A DNA stretch of 42,087 bases from Prosthecobacter debontii. GTDB lineage: Bacteria > Verrucomicrobiota > Verrucomicrobiia > Chthoniobacterales > Chthoniobacteraceae. The stretch covers positions 1 through 42,087 of the forward strand of contig CAMDQC010000029.1 of NCBI GenBank assembly GCA_945905735.1, given 5' to 3'. Positions 1-9,800 of the stretch are shown here, piece after piece. Both the position numbers and the translations under genes were made by a program. The notes under the pieces are model-generated. The model did no database searches, was not told where the DNA came from, and saw nothing but the letters and a program-made list of their open reading frames with translations. How positions within the stretch are numbered: position 1 is the stretch's first letter; every line of letters starts with the position of its first letter.

Positions 1-146
1 TCGCCCTCACGGCTTGACCGTGCCCGCATCGCACCAAAACGGGGCAAAAACAGCAATTTCTCGATGACTTTCCGCCTCAGAACCCCACTCACTACCACCC
101 TGCCTCGCGCTTCTCTGCTCAACTCGCTTTATTCAGCGTTTCCCTA
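1..146. repeat. Terminal inverted repeat, left copy
   Basis: Bases 1-146 are the exact reverse complement of 41940-42085; I compared them base by base and found no mismatch, and identity stops at base 147. No transposase is encoded in or beside the repeat. The simplest reading is a multicopy genomic repeat at which the contig ended on both sides. A true element end or an assembly fold-back is also possible. Confidence 0.95.
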
Positions 147-219
147 AGCTCATTCGCGCTACGCGCCTGCCTGCCTGCGTATCGCGAACCCGTCTCGCAG
201 GCACTCACTTTTCCGTTTT

Positions 220-1821
220 ATGAAAACTCTCGCCATCATCTTTCTCACTCTCGCGCTCGCGGTGCCCGTGACTTGGCATTTCGCGCATCCTTCAGCCGCT
301 ACAGCGACTTCAACTGGACGCAAAGTCCTCTTCTACCAAAGCGCCATGCACCCTTGGGTGAAGAGCGACAAACCGGGGCGCTGCACGATCTGCGGCATGG
401 AACTCACGCCCGTCTATGATGGCGAAAAGAGCTTCGTCGCGGATGGCGAGATCGTCTCTCTCAGTGAAAGCGCGGCGCGTGTACTCCATGTGCAGACTGC
501 GGAAGCGACGAAGCGCCCGTTGGCAAAAACGCTCGTCTTTGGAGGCACAGTGGACGACGACGCACGGCAGCACCGGATCATCTCCGCAACCGTGGATGGC
601 CGGATCGAGAAATTATTCGTCAACTACAGCGGCGCGGAGATCTCCGAAGGAAAGCCGCTCTACGAAATCTATAGCCCCACACTCCTCCGCTCGGAGCGCG
701 AGTATGCCCTCGTAAGCGCCGAATCACGCCCGACTCTAGCCCAGCGACTACGCCAACTCGGGCTTTCCGCCGAACAAATCAACGCGCTCCAGCGCAAGCC
801 GCCCGAGTCCCTTACAAGCGAGATTGTCTCGCCCATCAGCGGCATTGTGGTGAGTGACGACATCTACTCCGGCCAGTCCGTCACCGCCGGGCAGAAGCTC
901 TTTGAAATCGCGGACTTCTCGACGATGTGGTTTGTCTTTCCCGTCTATGAGCAAGACCTACCGTGGCTAAAAGTCGGTCAACCCATCGAGGTCGCGACGC
1001 CCTCCGTGCCAGACCGTAAGTTCACCGGCAGCATCAGTTTCATCGATCCGAATTTCGACGAACTTACGCGCACCACGAAGGTGCGCGTCGAACTCCTCAA
1101 CCCACTCGTCGATGGCAAGCGCGCCTTGATGCATCGGCTCACTGGCGAGGCAGTAGTGCAACTCGACGCTCCCGAAGTCCTCACCGTTCCGCGCCCGGCA
1201 ATCATCCAGACCGGCGCGGAAGCCGTGGCGTATGTCGAGCAACCCGGCGGCAACTACGAACGCCGGATCGTGAAGCTTGGCCGACGCGGAGACACGCTCG
1301 TGGAGATTCTCGACGGCATTAAAGCGGGCGAGAAAGTAGTGACCAACGGCAACCTACTGCTCGACGGCCAAGCGGAGATGAATCGATCATTTTCCGCACC
1401 GCCACCGCTGCCACACTCCCCGCCGGTTGCGGCGTTCGTCCGAGTCGCAGACGCCCTCGCAGCGGCACTGGCAAAGGACGATTTCGCCGCGTTCCAGACC
1501 GCGGCAAAAGAGGCGCACGCCGCGACAAAAACACTCGCGGACACATTTCCCGCATTCACGTCATCGCTTAAAACCGCCGACCAACTCCACACAGCCCACG
1601 ATCTCGCAGCTGCCCGGAAGCTCTTTCACGCATTCTCCGTTGCCTCGCTTGCAAAGCTCCCAGCGGACAAGAGCTTCGACATTTTCGAGTGTCCGATGGT
1701 GGACCAAATCATCCCCGGCGTCCCACCTAAAGGCCGATGGCTGCAAGCATCCGGCACCACCATCCGCAACCCATACTTCGGCAGCGAGATGCTGGAGTGC
1801 GGGGTGAAAATTCAGCCATGA
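220..1821 (+). CDS. cusB: CusB-like RND efflux periplasmic adaptor with heavy-metal-binding domain
   Basis: Membrane-fusion (adaptor) subunit that would link an inner-membrane RND pump to an outer-membrane channel and hand over Cu(I)/Ag(I). It has 533 residues, with a hydrophobic N-terminal signal or anchor at about 4-22. A heavy-metal-binding domain follows at about 36-66, with MHP at 43-45 and CTICGM at 55-60. The HlyD-type barrel-sandwich and beta-barrel core follows. The C-terminus (about 489-533) resembles the DUF3347 cap, with ECPM, KGRWLQ and NPYFG motifs. CusB proteins are usually about 400 residues, so the C-terminal cap accounts for the extra length. There is no clear ribosome-binding site before the ATG. 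Its partner cusA lies 694 bp downstream, separated by an opposite-strand toxin-antitoxin module. No CusC-type channel gene is seen; it could lie beyond the left edge. The 3' end overlaps the convergent vapC-like gene by 10 bp. Confidence 0.9.
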   Translation: MKTLAIIFLTLALAVPVTWHFAHPSAATATSTGRKVLFYQSAMHPWVKSDKPGRCTICGMELTPVYDGEKSFVADGEIVSLSESAARVLHVQTAEATKRPLAKTLVFGGTVDDDARQHRIISATVDGRIEKLFVNYSGAEISEGKPLYEIYSPTLLRSEREYALVSAESRPTLAQRLRQLGLSAEQINALQRKPPESLTSEIVSPISGIVVSDDIYSGQSVTAGQKLFEIADFSTMWFVFPVYEQDLPWLKVGQPIEVATPSVPDRKFTGSISFIDPNFDELTRTTKVRVELLNPLVDGKRALMHRLTGEAVVQLDAPEVLTVPRPAIIQTGAEAVAYVEQPGGNYERRIVKLGRRGDTLVEILDGIKAGEKVVTNGNLLLDGQAEMNRSFSAPPPLPHSPPVAAFVRVADALAAALAKDDFAAFQTAAKEAHAATKTLADTFPAFTSSLKTADQLHTAHDLAAARKLFHAFSVASLAKLPADKSFDIFECPMVDQIIPGVPPKGRWLQASGTTIRNPYFGSEMLECGVKIQP

Positions 1822-2246
1822 GCCAAAACCGACCAATCCTCAACCCGCAGGTTTCGCACACGTCGGAACTCGCTGACGTTGCTCGTCACCACGGTCAAAT
1901 CGTGAACCAGCGCGATGGCGGCAATTTGCATGTCGAACGGGCCAATGACATTTCCCGACCGCTCAAGCTCATCGCGGATGCGGCCATAGACATCGGCGGC
2001 GCGGTCATCGAATGGAAGGGAATCGAATTTCCCGAGCAATATCTCAACTTTCGCAATTCTCTTCGCTGGGTCTTCATACTTCCATGCACCGTGGATAAGC
2101 TCGGCGCGGACCGTAGCGCAGCCAGCGACTTCAGAAGGCGGGGTAAGCGCAACGCGATAGGCAATCAAACGATCCGATGCTCGCGGTTTGTTTGCCCGCA
2201 AGACCTGAATCCAGACGTTACTATCGAGCAAATAGCGTTTCACCAT
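1812..2246 (-). CDS. vapC: PIN-domain ribonuclease toxin (VapC family)
   Basis: A 144-residue PIN-domain protein, the normal size for a VapC toxin, which in this family is a Mg2+-dependent RNase. The acidic site is visible: D8 in LLDSNVWI, E49 in AELIHG, D105 in GPFDMQIAA, and the terminal TSN (N123) before EF. It starts inside the end of the upstream antitoxin gene with a 7-bp overlap, the usual coupled antitoxin-toxin arrangement. It runs against cusB and overlaps its last 10 bases. The RNA target cannot be told from sequence. Confidence 0.88.
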   Translation of the reverse strand: MVKRYLLDSNVWIQVLRANKPRASDRLIAYRVALTPPSEVAGCATVRAELIHGAWKYEDPAKRIAKVEILLGKFDSLPFDDRAADVYGRIRDELERSGNVIGPFDMQIAAIALVHDLTVVTSNVSEFRRVRNLRVEDWSVLAHG

Positions 2247-2467
2247 GTCCTCGCAGGTGGTAGCGGCAACTCAGGAGCTATCTCAAACTCAACGTCTGCA
2301 AGACATCCAATGAGGTCCGCCAAGTCAGGACGGAGCCTCTTTATTTCCTCCAAGGACGGAATTTCCGCCTCGGCCATAATCAGACTTACGCGGTCTTCTA
2401 CCTCTTTCGCTCTCTCTGCATCGAGCCGACTCAGTAGTTCCGTCAGTTGCTTCGGTATCTTGCTCAT
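2240..2467 (-). CDS. VapB-like antitoxin (75 aa)
   Basis: Small acidic protein of 75 residues starting MSKIPKQLTELL and ending PPARTW. An open frame continues further upstream, but the ATG at 2467 is preferred because it gives a protein of antitoxin size, avoids overlapping cusA and leaves a 48-bp divergent promoter gap. A mostly helical, charged N-terminal half (LSRLDAERAKEVEDR) and a Pro-rich C-terminal tail fit an antitoxin that wraps a PIN toxin with its tail. The stop overlaps the toxin start by 7 bp. No classical AbrB or ribbon-helix-helix signature is clear, so assignment rests on position, size and partner. Confidence 0.7.
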   Translation of the reverse strand: MSKIPKQLTELLSRLDAERAKEVEDRVSLIMAEAEIPSLEEIKRLRPDLADLIGCLADVEFEIAPELPLPPARTW

Positions 2468-2515
2468 GCCCGCATCCTGCCACGCTCCCCGCCCCGCTTC
2501 AACCTCACTCTTACT

Positions 2516-5500
2516 ATGATCGAACGCATTATCGAATGGAGCCTCCGCAACCGTTTCCTCGTCGCTTGCGGCGTGCTCATGCTGGTCGCGCTCGGCATCC
2601 GCGCCGTGCGGACCACGCCGGTAGATGCGATCCCGGACCTCACGGAGAACCAGGTGCTCGTCTATGCGGACTTCATGGGGCGCGGGCCGCAGGAGGTAGA
2701 AGATCAAGTCACATACCCGCTCACCACCGGTCTCCAAGGATTGAGCGGTGTGAAGGATGTGCGGGCGACTTCGATGTTCGGGTTCTCGCTCATCACGGTC
2801 ATTTTCAATGATGAGGTCGATCCCTACTTCGCGCGTGCTCGAGTGCTGGAGCGGCTCAATTACTTGCAAGGCACGATGCCCGAAGGCGTGAAGCCACAGC
2901 TCGGGCCAGACGCCACGGGGCTCGGCTGGGTGTATCAGTATTACCTCGACGTGGACCCGGCGGCGGAAGGCTACGACCTCGCTCGACTGCGGTCGTTACA
3001 GGACTGGCACATCCGCTACCAGCTCGCCAGCGTCGAGGGCGTAGCCGAGGTCGCGAGCATCGGCGGCTTTGTGAAGCAGTATCAGATCGAACTTTCCTCC
3101 GCGAAGATGCGCGCCGTGGGCGTCTCGCTCATGGACGTGACGACCGCCGTGCAAGCCGCGAACCTCAATGTCGGCGGCAAAGTCGTCGAGGAAAACGGCG
3201 CGGAGTTCGTCCTGCGCGGCATCGGGCTCATCGAGGGCACGGAGGACTTGGAGCTTGTCGCCATCAAAGCAAAGGACGGCGTGCCTATTTATCTAAAAGA
3301 CGTGGCGACTGTGCAAATCGGCGGCGACTTCCGGCGCGGCGCACTCGATGTAAACGGGCGCGAAGTCGTCGGCGGCACGGTCGTCATGCGCAACGGCGAA
3401 AACGCCAAAGCCGTCATCGAGCGCGTGAAAGCGCGCATCGTCCAACTCGCCCCCAGCCTGCCGCCAGGCGTGACGATTCGCCCGTTCTACGACCGCAGCG
3501 AACTCATCGACCGCACGATCGACACGCTCAAGCACGCGCTCATGGAGGAGATCATTCTCGTTACGCTGGCGCATGTGATTTTCCTGTGGCACTTCCGCAG
3601 CATCCTCATCGTCACGCTGCCCCTGCCGGTGAGTATCCTCATCTCGTTTTTGCTGATGAAGCAGTTCGGCATTTCCTCGAACATCATGTCGCTCACCGGC
3701 ATCGCAATCGCCATCGGCGTGCTGGTGGATGCCGCCATCGTCGTCACGGAAAACGTCATCCGCCACTGCGAGCGCGAGACGGCAGAAAAGGGGCGCGAGC
3801 TGACGGCGCAAGAGACGGGGCAGACCGCGCTCGCCGCGTGCCGCCAAGTCGGGCGACCCATCTTTTTCGCAATGGCGATCATCATCCTCGCGTTCGTGCC
3901 CGTCTTCGCGCTCACGGGTCAGGAGGGGAAACTGTTTCACCCGCTCGCCTTCACGAAAACATTCGCAATGCTCGGCTCCACGCTGCTCGCCGTCACCATC
4001 GTGCCCGTGCTCTGCGCATGGCTCGTGCGCGGGCCGTTTCATGCGGCGGAAAATAACTGGGTGATGCGCGTGCTCCTCCGTATTTACACCCCGACGCTCG
4101 ACTGGGCGCTGCGCCACCGCGCTGCCGTCATCTGCACCGCGATGATGATTCTCGCCAGCGCGCTGCTCGTCGCATTCGGACTGCCGCGGGCCACGGTGAA
4201 AAAGCTGCACGATGCAGGCTGGGAGCGCACGGCCACGCTCACTGCGGGCTTCGGAAAAGAGTTCATGCCGCCACTCAACGAAGGCAGCCTTCTTTTCATG
4301 CCCGTGCTTTTGCCAAAGACCGGACTCACCGAAATCCAACGCGTCATGTCGTGGCAAGACACCGTCATCGCGGCGACGCCGGAGGTCGCCAGTGTCGCGG
4401 GAAAGCTGGGCCGCTTCGAGAGCGCCACCGACCCCGCGCCCACGGAAATGCTGGAGACGACCATCATGCTCAAGCCCGAGTTTATCCCCGACGGACGCTT
4501 CTCCGTGAAGCGCAACCCCGCGTGGCGCGACGGCATGACCGTGGAAAAACTGAAGGCCGAGCTGACCGAAAAAATGAAGCTCGTCCCCGGCTACGTGCCC
4601 GCGTTTTTGCAGCCGATAGAAAACCGCATCCTCATGCTCTACACCGGCATCCGCGCACAAGTCGGCGTCAAGATTTACGGCGACAGCCTCGATAAAATTC
4701 AGCGCAAAGCCTACGAGGTCGAAGCCGTCATCAAGCGCATCGAAGGAGCCGCCGGAGTCTCGCCATCCCGCGTGCAGGGAAAGCCGTATCTCAACGTCAA
4801 AGTGGATCGCCGTGCGATGGCCCGCTACGGCCTCAGCGCCCGCGATGTGCTCGACGCCGTGGAGGTGGCCATCGGCGGCAAAAACGTCGGCGTCACCATC
4901 GAAGGCCGCGAGCGTTACCCCATCCAAATCCGCATCCAGCGCAGTGAGCGCGACGACCTCGAAGAACTAGGCCGCATCCTCATCGCCACAAAGCCCGGCA
5001 TGACTCCGCCCGCTCCCACCGCCGGAGCCATGAGCGCCAGCAGCGACGCCACATACATCCCCCTCGGCATGGTCGCGAAGCTCACACGCGAAGTCGGCGC
5101 AAACGAAATCTCCAGCGAGAACGGCAAGCTCCGCGCCTACGTGCAAGCCAACGTCCAAGACCGCGACCTCGGCGGCTTCGTCGCCGATGTGGAGAAGGCA
5201 CTCGCCGCGATGAATTGGGACGGCATGACCTTCCAAATGACCGGCGAATACGAGAACCAGCGCCGCTTCGTCCAGACGATGACGGTCGTCTTTCCCATCG
5301 TTCTGCTCATCATTTTCGTCCTCCTCTACATGGTCTATCACAGCGCCCTAGAAGCCGCGCACGTCATGCTCGCCGTCCCCTTCGCGCTCAGCGGCGGCGT
5401 CTTTCTGCAATTCCTGCTCGGCTATAATTTCAACGGCGCAGTCTGGGTCGGCTACATCGCCCTCTTCGGCACCGCCGTGCAGACCGGCGTCGTCATGGTC

Positions 5501-5800
5501 GTCTATCTCGAAGAAACCGTCCGCGAGCGTCAAGCCAAGCTCGGCGCCGCCTTCGACTACGCCGCCCTCGTGCAAGCCGTGAAAGACGGAGCCCGCCTCC
5601 GCCTTCGCCCAAAAGTCATGACCGTCGCCACCATCGTCGCCTCGCTGCTGCCCATCATGTGGAGCCATCGCCAAGGTGCCGAGGTGATGAAACCCCTCGC
5701 CGCCCCCGTCATCGGAGGGATGCTCTCCAGCCTCGTTCACATCCTCATCGTGACCCCCGTCATCTTCCTCTGGCTGCGCAGTCGGGAGTTGAAGAAATGA
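2516..5800 (+). CDS. cusA: CusA-like Cu(I)/Ag(I) RND efflux pump
   Basis: Inner-membrane proton-driven RND transporter of the heavy-metal (HME) type, 1094 residues from MIERIIEW. The frame is open 23 codons further upstream but that segment is not RND-like, so the ATG at 2516 is chosen. The methionine triad that defines Cu(I)/Ag(I) binding in CusA is conserved: M595 (LLFMP), M645 (TEMLETT) and M707 (ILMLYTG). The spacing 645-707 is about a dozen residues longer than in E. coli CusA because of an insertion around PDGRFSVKRNP. Proton-relay residues are present in the TM4 motif GVLVDAAIVV, in VVYLEETVRE and in RLRPKVMTV. The first and second halves each contain the expected large periplasmic loop and membrane bundle. 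It is presumably co-functional with cusB upstream despite the intervening opposite-strand toxin-antitoxin genes. Confidence 0.93.
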   Translation: MIERIIEWSLRNRFLVACGVLMLVALGIRAVRTTPVDAIPDLTENQVLVYADFMGRGPQEVEDQVTYPLTTGLQGLSGVKDVRATSMFGFSLITVIFNDEVDPYFARARVLERLNYLQGTMPEGVKPQLGPDATGLGWVYQYYLDVDPAAEGYDLARLRSLQDWHIRYQLASVEGVAEVASIGGFVKQYQIELSSAKMRAVGVSLMDVTTAVQAANLNVGGKVVEENGAEFVLRGIGLIEGTEDLELVAIKAKDGVPIYLKDVATVQIGGDFRRGALDVNGREVVGGTVVMRNGENAKAVIERVKARIVQLAPSLPPGVTIRPFYDRSELIDRTIDTLKHALMEEIILVTLAHVIFLWHFRSILIVTLPLPVSILISFLLMKQFGISSNIMSLTGIAIAIGVLVDAAIVVTENVIRHCERETAEKGRELTAQETGQTALAACRQVGRPIFFAMAIIILAFVPVFALTGQEGKLFHPLAFTKTFAMLGSTLLAVTIVPVLCAWLVRGPFHAAENNWVMRVLLRIYTPTLDWALRHRAAVICTAMMILASALLVAFGLPRATVKKLHDAGWERTATLTAGFGKEFMPPLNEGSLLFMPVLLPKTGLTEIQRVMSWQDTVIAATPEVASVAGKLGRFESATDPAPTEMLETTIMLKPEFIPDGRFSVKRNPAWRDGMTVEKLKAELTEKMKLVPGYVPAFLQPIENRILMLYTGIRAQVGVKIYGDSLDKIQRKAYEVEAVIKRIEGAAGVSPSRVQGKPYLNVKVDRRAMARYGLSARDVLDAVEVAIGGKNVGVTIEGRERYPIQIRIQRSERDDLEELGRILIATKPGMTPPAPTAGAMSASSDATYIPLGMVAKLTREVGANEISSENGKLRAYVQANVQDRDLGGFVADVEKALAAMNWDGMTFQMTGEYENQRRFVQTMTVVFPIVLLIIFVLLYMVYHSALEAAHVMLAVPFALSGGVFLQFLLGYNFNGAVWVGYIALFGTAVQTGVVMVVYLEETVRERQAKLGAAFDYAALVQAVKDGARLRLRPKVMTVATIVASLLPIMWSHRQGAEVMKPLAAPVIGGMLSSLVHILIVTPVIFLWLRSRELKK

Positions 5801-5925
5801 GACGAAGATTTATTGATGCTGAAGAAGAAATTTCTACAAACATCCAAGTTAAAAATCACCACCCAGCGCACCAACCAAGACTTGGCCCTTACCCGCTCGC
5901 ATTAGTCGAAGAATACGTGACCTAA
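5797..5925 (+). CDS. Possible 42-aa protein coupled to cusA
   Basis: An ATG overlapping the cusA stop (ATGA) opens 42 codons reading MRRRFIDAEEEISTNIQV through to LVEEYVT. The coupling is the only positive sign. No family is recognised and base composition is less GC-rich than cusA. It could equally be chance. Confidence 0.2.
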   Translation: MRRRFIDAEEEISTNIQVKNHHPAHQPRLGPYPLALVEEYVT

Positions 5926-6813
5926 GGCAGCATTCCACACCATCTACAACACCTTCGACTGGGGCATCGTCGGCCTCGGCAGTTCATTCGTGAGCGTAGT
6001 CCTCCTGAGCACTTATCTGGCAAACGTTCAGCAGATGCAGCGAAAGCTCGCAGCGCCGTAATCAATGAGCCTCAAACGCCGCCGGAAACAATCTGCACCC
6101 CACATATCTGGTGTGTTTCCTTGGCGAACTTATCGAATTCAGACGCGGCGGTATATCGCCCTTACTTGTGGTTTTGTTCTATTTAAATATGGGTATGATG
6201 GGTGCCCTCTTCTCGGGAATCTCCGCCCGGTTATTACAGTGGATGTATGAAAACGCTTCGCCCGCGAACGATGAGAAATTGCGGATTCACGAACTGCACC
6301 ATTGCTCCTAGCAATTTGCTTTCGACTGCTTTCGCGCCCACTGTTCCGGGGACGGTAAGAACGCGGAGTGATGTTTGGGAGTGAGGGGTCTGCTGCGACG
6401 CGCGAAGGTAGTCTTCCAAGTCCACACGCTGAAGTCCGCAGGGGTCCAACGGACGTTTCTCCGCGATTCCTCGATGCGGGCCAGCGCCGCATTCGCGAGT
6501 CCGCTGCCCTCCGCCCAGCGGTGCGCGAACTATTCCCAAGCCCCGGCGGGAGTCAAATAGGAGTCCCGGATTCCGTGGACAGCGACCTCGTCAATGAACG
6601 AATCCAGGACGATAAAATCTAGCTGCAACCAGGCGAGCGAGTCCTCGACTCGGCACTCAATCCTCGGGAAATGCTTTTCCGCGAAGGGGAGCGCATCGTC
6701 CAGGCGCTCTCGGATGCGGAACTGTCGGCGACGGATTGAAAACTCCAGCCCGACCTGCCCGCCGAGCATCGTCCCCGCTGCTTGGCACGGAGGCAGCTTT
6801 CCCCGGCACGCAG
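5926..6813. other. Poorly coding gap with short membrane-like open stretches
   Basis: No complete gene is convincing here. Bases 5927-6061 are open on the plus strand without a start codon and would encode a piece with a hydrophobic stretch (FDWGIVGLGSSFVSVVLLS). Bases 6069-6311 are open in another frame with a second hydrophobic stretch. An AT-rich patch sits around 6170-6200. The rest of the gap is discussed under the minus-strand remnant. It may be a graveyard of one or two small genes broken by frameshifts. Confidence 0.4.
6111..6311 (+). CDS. Possible small membrane protein or gene remnant (66 aa)
   Basis: A GTG-initiated frame of 66 codons with one predicted membrane helix (LLVVLFYLNMGMMGALFSG) followed by a charged tail ending HELHHCS. 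The frame is open back to 6069 with no ATG. No family is recognised. It could be the C-terminus of a larger decayed membrane protein whose earlier part is the open stretch 5927-6061 in a neighbouring frame. Confidence 0.22.
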   Translation: MCFLGELIEFRRGGISPLLVVLFYLNMGMMGALFSGISARLLQWMYENASPANDEKLRIHELHHCS

Positions 6814-6850
6814 ATGACTCACGCCCAACCGTCCCTTGAAGGGATCGCAA
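6308..6850 (-). pseudogene. Possible decayed minus-strand gene
   Basis: Reading right to left, a frame is open from 6850 to a TAG at 6530-6532 and resumes in the same frame to 6308. The text on both sides of the stop looks protein-like (LDSFIDEVAVHGIRDSYL before it, FAHRWAEGSGLANAALARIE after it), which suggests one gene split by a nonsense mutation. No family is recognised. The upstream end would overlap the PKS-like start, so its true start is unknown. GC-rich DNA can produce such frames by chance. Confidence 0.22.
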
Positions 6851-9800
6851 TTATAGGATTGGCAGGCCGCTTTCCGGGGGCGCGGAATGTCGCGGACTTT
6901 TGGCGCAATCTGTTGGCGGGCGAGGATTCGCGGCGCGCGGCGCTGGAAAAGCCGGAGTGGTTTGACGCGGCATTCTTCGGCATCTCGCCGGGCGATGCGG
7001 AGGCGATGGACCCGCAGCACCGCGTCTTCCTCGAAGAATGCTGGACGGCGCTGGAGGATGCGGCGTGCGACCCGGCGAAGTTCGCAGGAGCCATCGGCGT
7101 CTTCGGCGGGTGCAGCCGCGGGACTTACCCGGTGGAAAATGGGAAGGATGCAGACGAGTTCGCCTCGCACGTGGCGTCGCGGCTGAATCTGCGAGGCCCG
7201 GCAGTGACCGTGCAAACGGCGTGCTCCACTTCGCTGACCGCCGTGTGCCAAGCGGTGCAGAGCCTCCGCTGCTACGGCTGCGATATAGCGCTGGCGGGCG
7301 GCGCTTCGATTGTCTTCCCGCAGGCGGCAGGCGGCGTCGGCGTCGTGGCGCTCAAGCGGCTCTCGGATGCAGTGGAAGCGGGCGACCACATTTACGCGGT
7401 GATCCAAGCCGCCGCGCTGAACCACGACGGGGCCAACCCGAGCGCGAGCAGCCACGCGGAGGTCATCGCCGCTGCGCACACGCTCGCGGGCATCTCTGCG
7501 GGGAGCGTCACTTTTATCGAGGCCGATGCGGCGGAGCTGGACGCTCTCAAGCGCGCTTTCCGCTCCACGACGGCGGAGAAGAACTTCTGCGCGCTCGGCT
7601 CGGTGAAGACGAATCTCGGGAACCTCGGCGCGGCGGGTGGCATCGCCGGACTGATTAAGACTGCGCTGGCACTGCGCTACCAGACGATACCTGCGAGCCT
7701 CGATCTTCCGCATTCTCAGACGACGGAGACGCCGTTCTTTCACATCGGGCACCGGATGGAGTGGCCTACAGGCGAGACGCCGCGCCGCGCTGGAGTGTGC
7801 TCGTTTGGCATCGGCGGGACGAATGCCCACGTCGTCCTCGAAGAGCCGCCCGCGCGAATCGCCGTCGAGACGGGGCGCACGGAAAATCTGATCCTCCTCT
7901 CGGGCAAGTCGGAAGGCACGCTGGCCCAGCGCGCCAGCGAGCTCGCCGACTGCATCGAGGCCCGCCCAGAGTCCTCCTTGGCGGACATCGCCTACACGCT
8001 GCAAGCGGGGCGGAGGCACTTCGAGCACCGCCGCGCCGTCGTCTGCCCGACGCGCGAAGTCGCCATCTCGGCGCTGCGCGGCCTCGATCCGAAGCGCACC
8101 ATCAGCGGTAAAGCGGAGACGAAACGGGTGGCGTTCCTTTTCCCCGGACAAGGCGCGCAGTTCATCGGGATGGGAGCCGAGCTTTATGAATACGAGCCAG
8201 TGTTCCGCGATACGCTGGACGAGGTCTGCGCCGTCCTCCAGCCGCATGTCGGCAAGAACCTCCGCGCACTCATCCATCCTGCCGATGAGGACCGCGAGGA
8301 AGCCGGACGGGTGCTGGGCGAGACGCGCTATTCCGGGCCCGCAATTTTTGCCGTGAGCCTCGCGCTGGCGAGGTTCTGGATGTCGCTCGGCGTCCAGCCT
8401 GTCGCGCTGCTCGGGCACGGCTCCGGAGAGTATGCCGCTGCCGCGCTCGCGGGAGTGTTCTCGCTGGAAAATGCGGCGGCGCTCGTCGCCACGCACGCTC
8501 GCCTCATGCACGAGCAACCGCCGGGATGTATGCTCACCGTGAGCCTTCCGGAATCGGAAGTGACTCCACTCCTCGGGCAACGACTCTGCATCGCAGCGCT
8601 CAACAGTCCCAACGCCACGGTGATCGCCGGCACGGAGGAAGCAGCCGCCAGCCTCGAAGCTCGCCTCGCGGTGAACGGCATCGGGTGCAAGCGGCTGGAG
8701 ACCTCGCGCGCTTTCCAATCGGAACTTTGCGACCCTTTGATCGAGCCGCTGATGGAAGCCATCCGGCTGGTCCCCAGCAACGCGCCGACGATCCCGATGT
8801 TGTCGTGCATCACCGGCGAATCGCTCACGACCAAGCAGACGACCGACCCTCACTACTGGGCCACACACGCACGGGAAACCGTCCGCTTTTCCTCCGCGAT
8901 AAAGACTCTGCTCAACGAGCCCGACATGATCTTCATCGAATGCGGACCGGGCCACATGCTCTCGCAACTCACCCGCCAGCATGACACCTCGCGGATCGCG
9001 GCGACTTCGCTGCGAGAGAGCGCGAGTGATATTCGGACGGTCTATATCGCCCTCTCGCAGTTGTGGTCGTCCGGTCGCGACATCAAGTGGGAAGCCCTCC
9101 ACAGCGGCGAAGTGCGCACGCGCATTCCGCTGCCGACATACCCGTTTGAGCGCCGCCGCTTTTGGCCGACTCCCGCAGGCACGGTGCTCCCGCCACCCCT
9201 CACAGCATACCAGCGCGAACACCTCGATGCGCTCGCGGCACGCTACACGCGCATCACTGCGGAATCCAAACGCTTCGCCGCCGAGAACCGCGATTTCCTT
9301 ACCGCTGAGAACTGCTGCGTCGAATGGCAATCGCTCGCGTACCCGATCGTCGCCGAGCGCTCACACGGCAACCGAGTGCGGGACATCGACGGGAATGAAT
9401 ACATCGACTTCACGCGCGGTCACGGGCAGATCCGAGGGGTATCCGCGACGCACGACAGCGAGCCCGCTCAAGCACCCGACCTCAGCGAGCGAGCGTCCGC
9501 ACTCGTAGCCCGGATGAACACGCACCTCCCCCATTGCTGGAAGGCGGAATCGTTTCAATTCACGATGCAACTCCCGGCGGGATTCCCGCACGCCGCGCTC
9601 CTCATTTTCCACATGCGTATGCGCGGAGTGTTCATCTGGCACTCCCGCTCGAACTCACTCAACGTAGGGCACACGGACGACGACATCGCTCGCCTCGCCG
9701 ACGCATTCGAGGAGAGTGTGCGTGCGCTCATCCAATCCGATCTCCTGCCCGGCAAACCCCAGCCAACCGTCGAACTCGCGCCCCGGCAAACGCCCGCGCC

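Noticed and set aside
3293-4927. 544-codon minus-strand open frame
   Set aside because: It is antisense to cusA, is very rich in His, Asp, Arg and Glu, and has no family likeness; a composition shadow.
6619-9330. 903-codon open frame on the minus strand
   Set aside because: It lies antisense to the PKS-like gene, is Arg-rich with no recognisable domain, and follows from the high third-position GC of the real gene.
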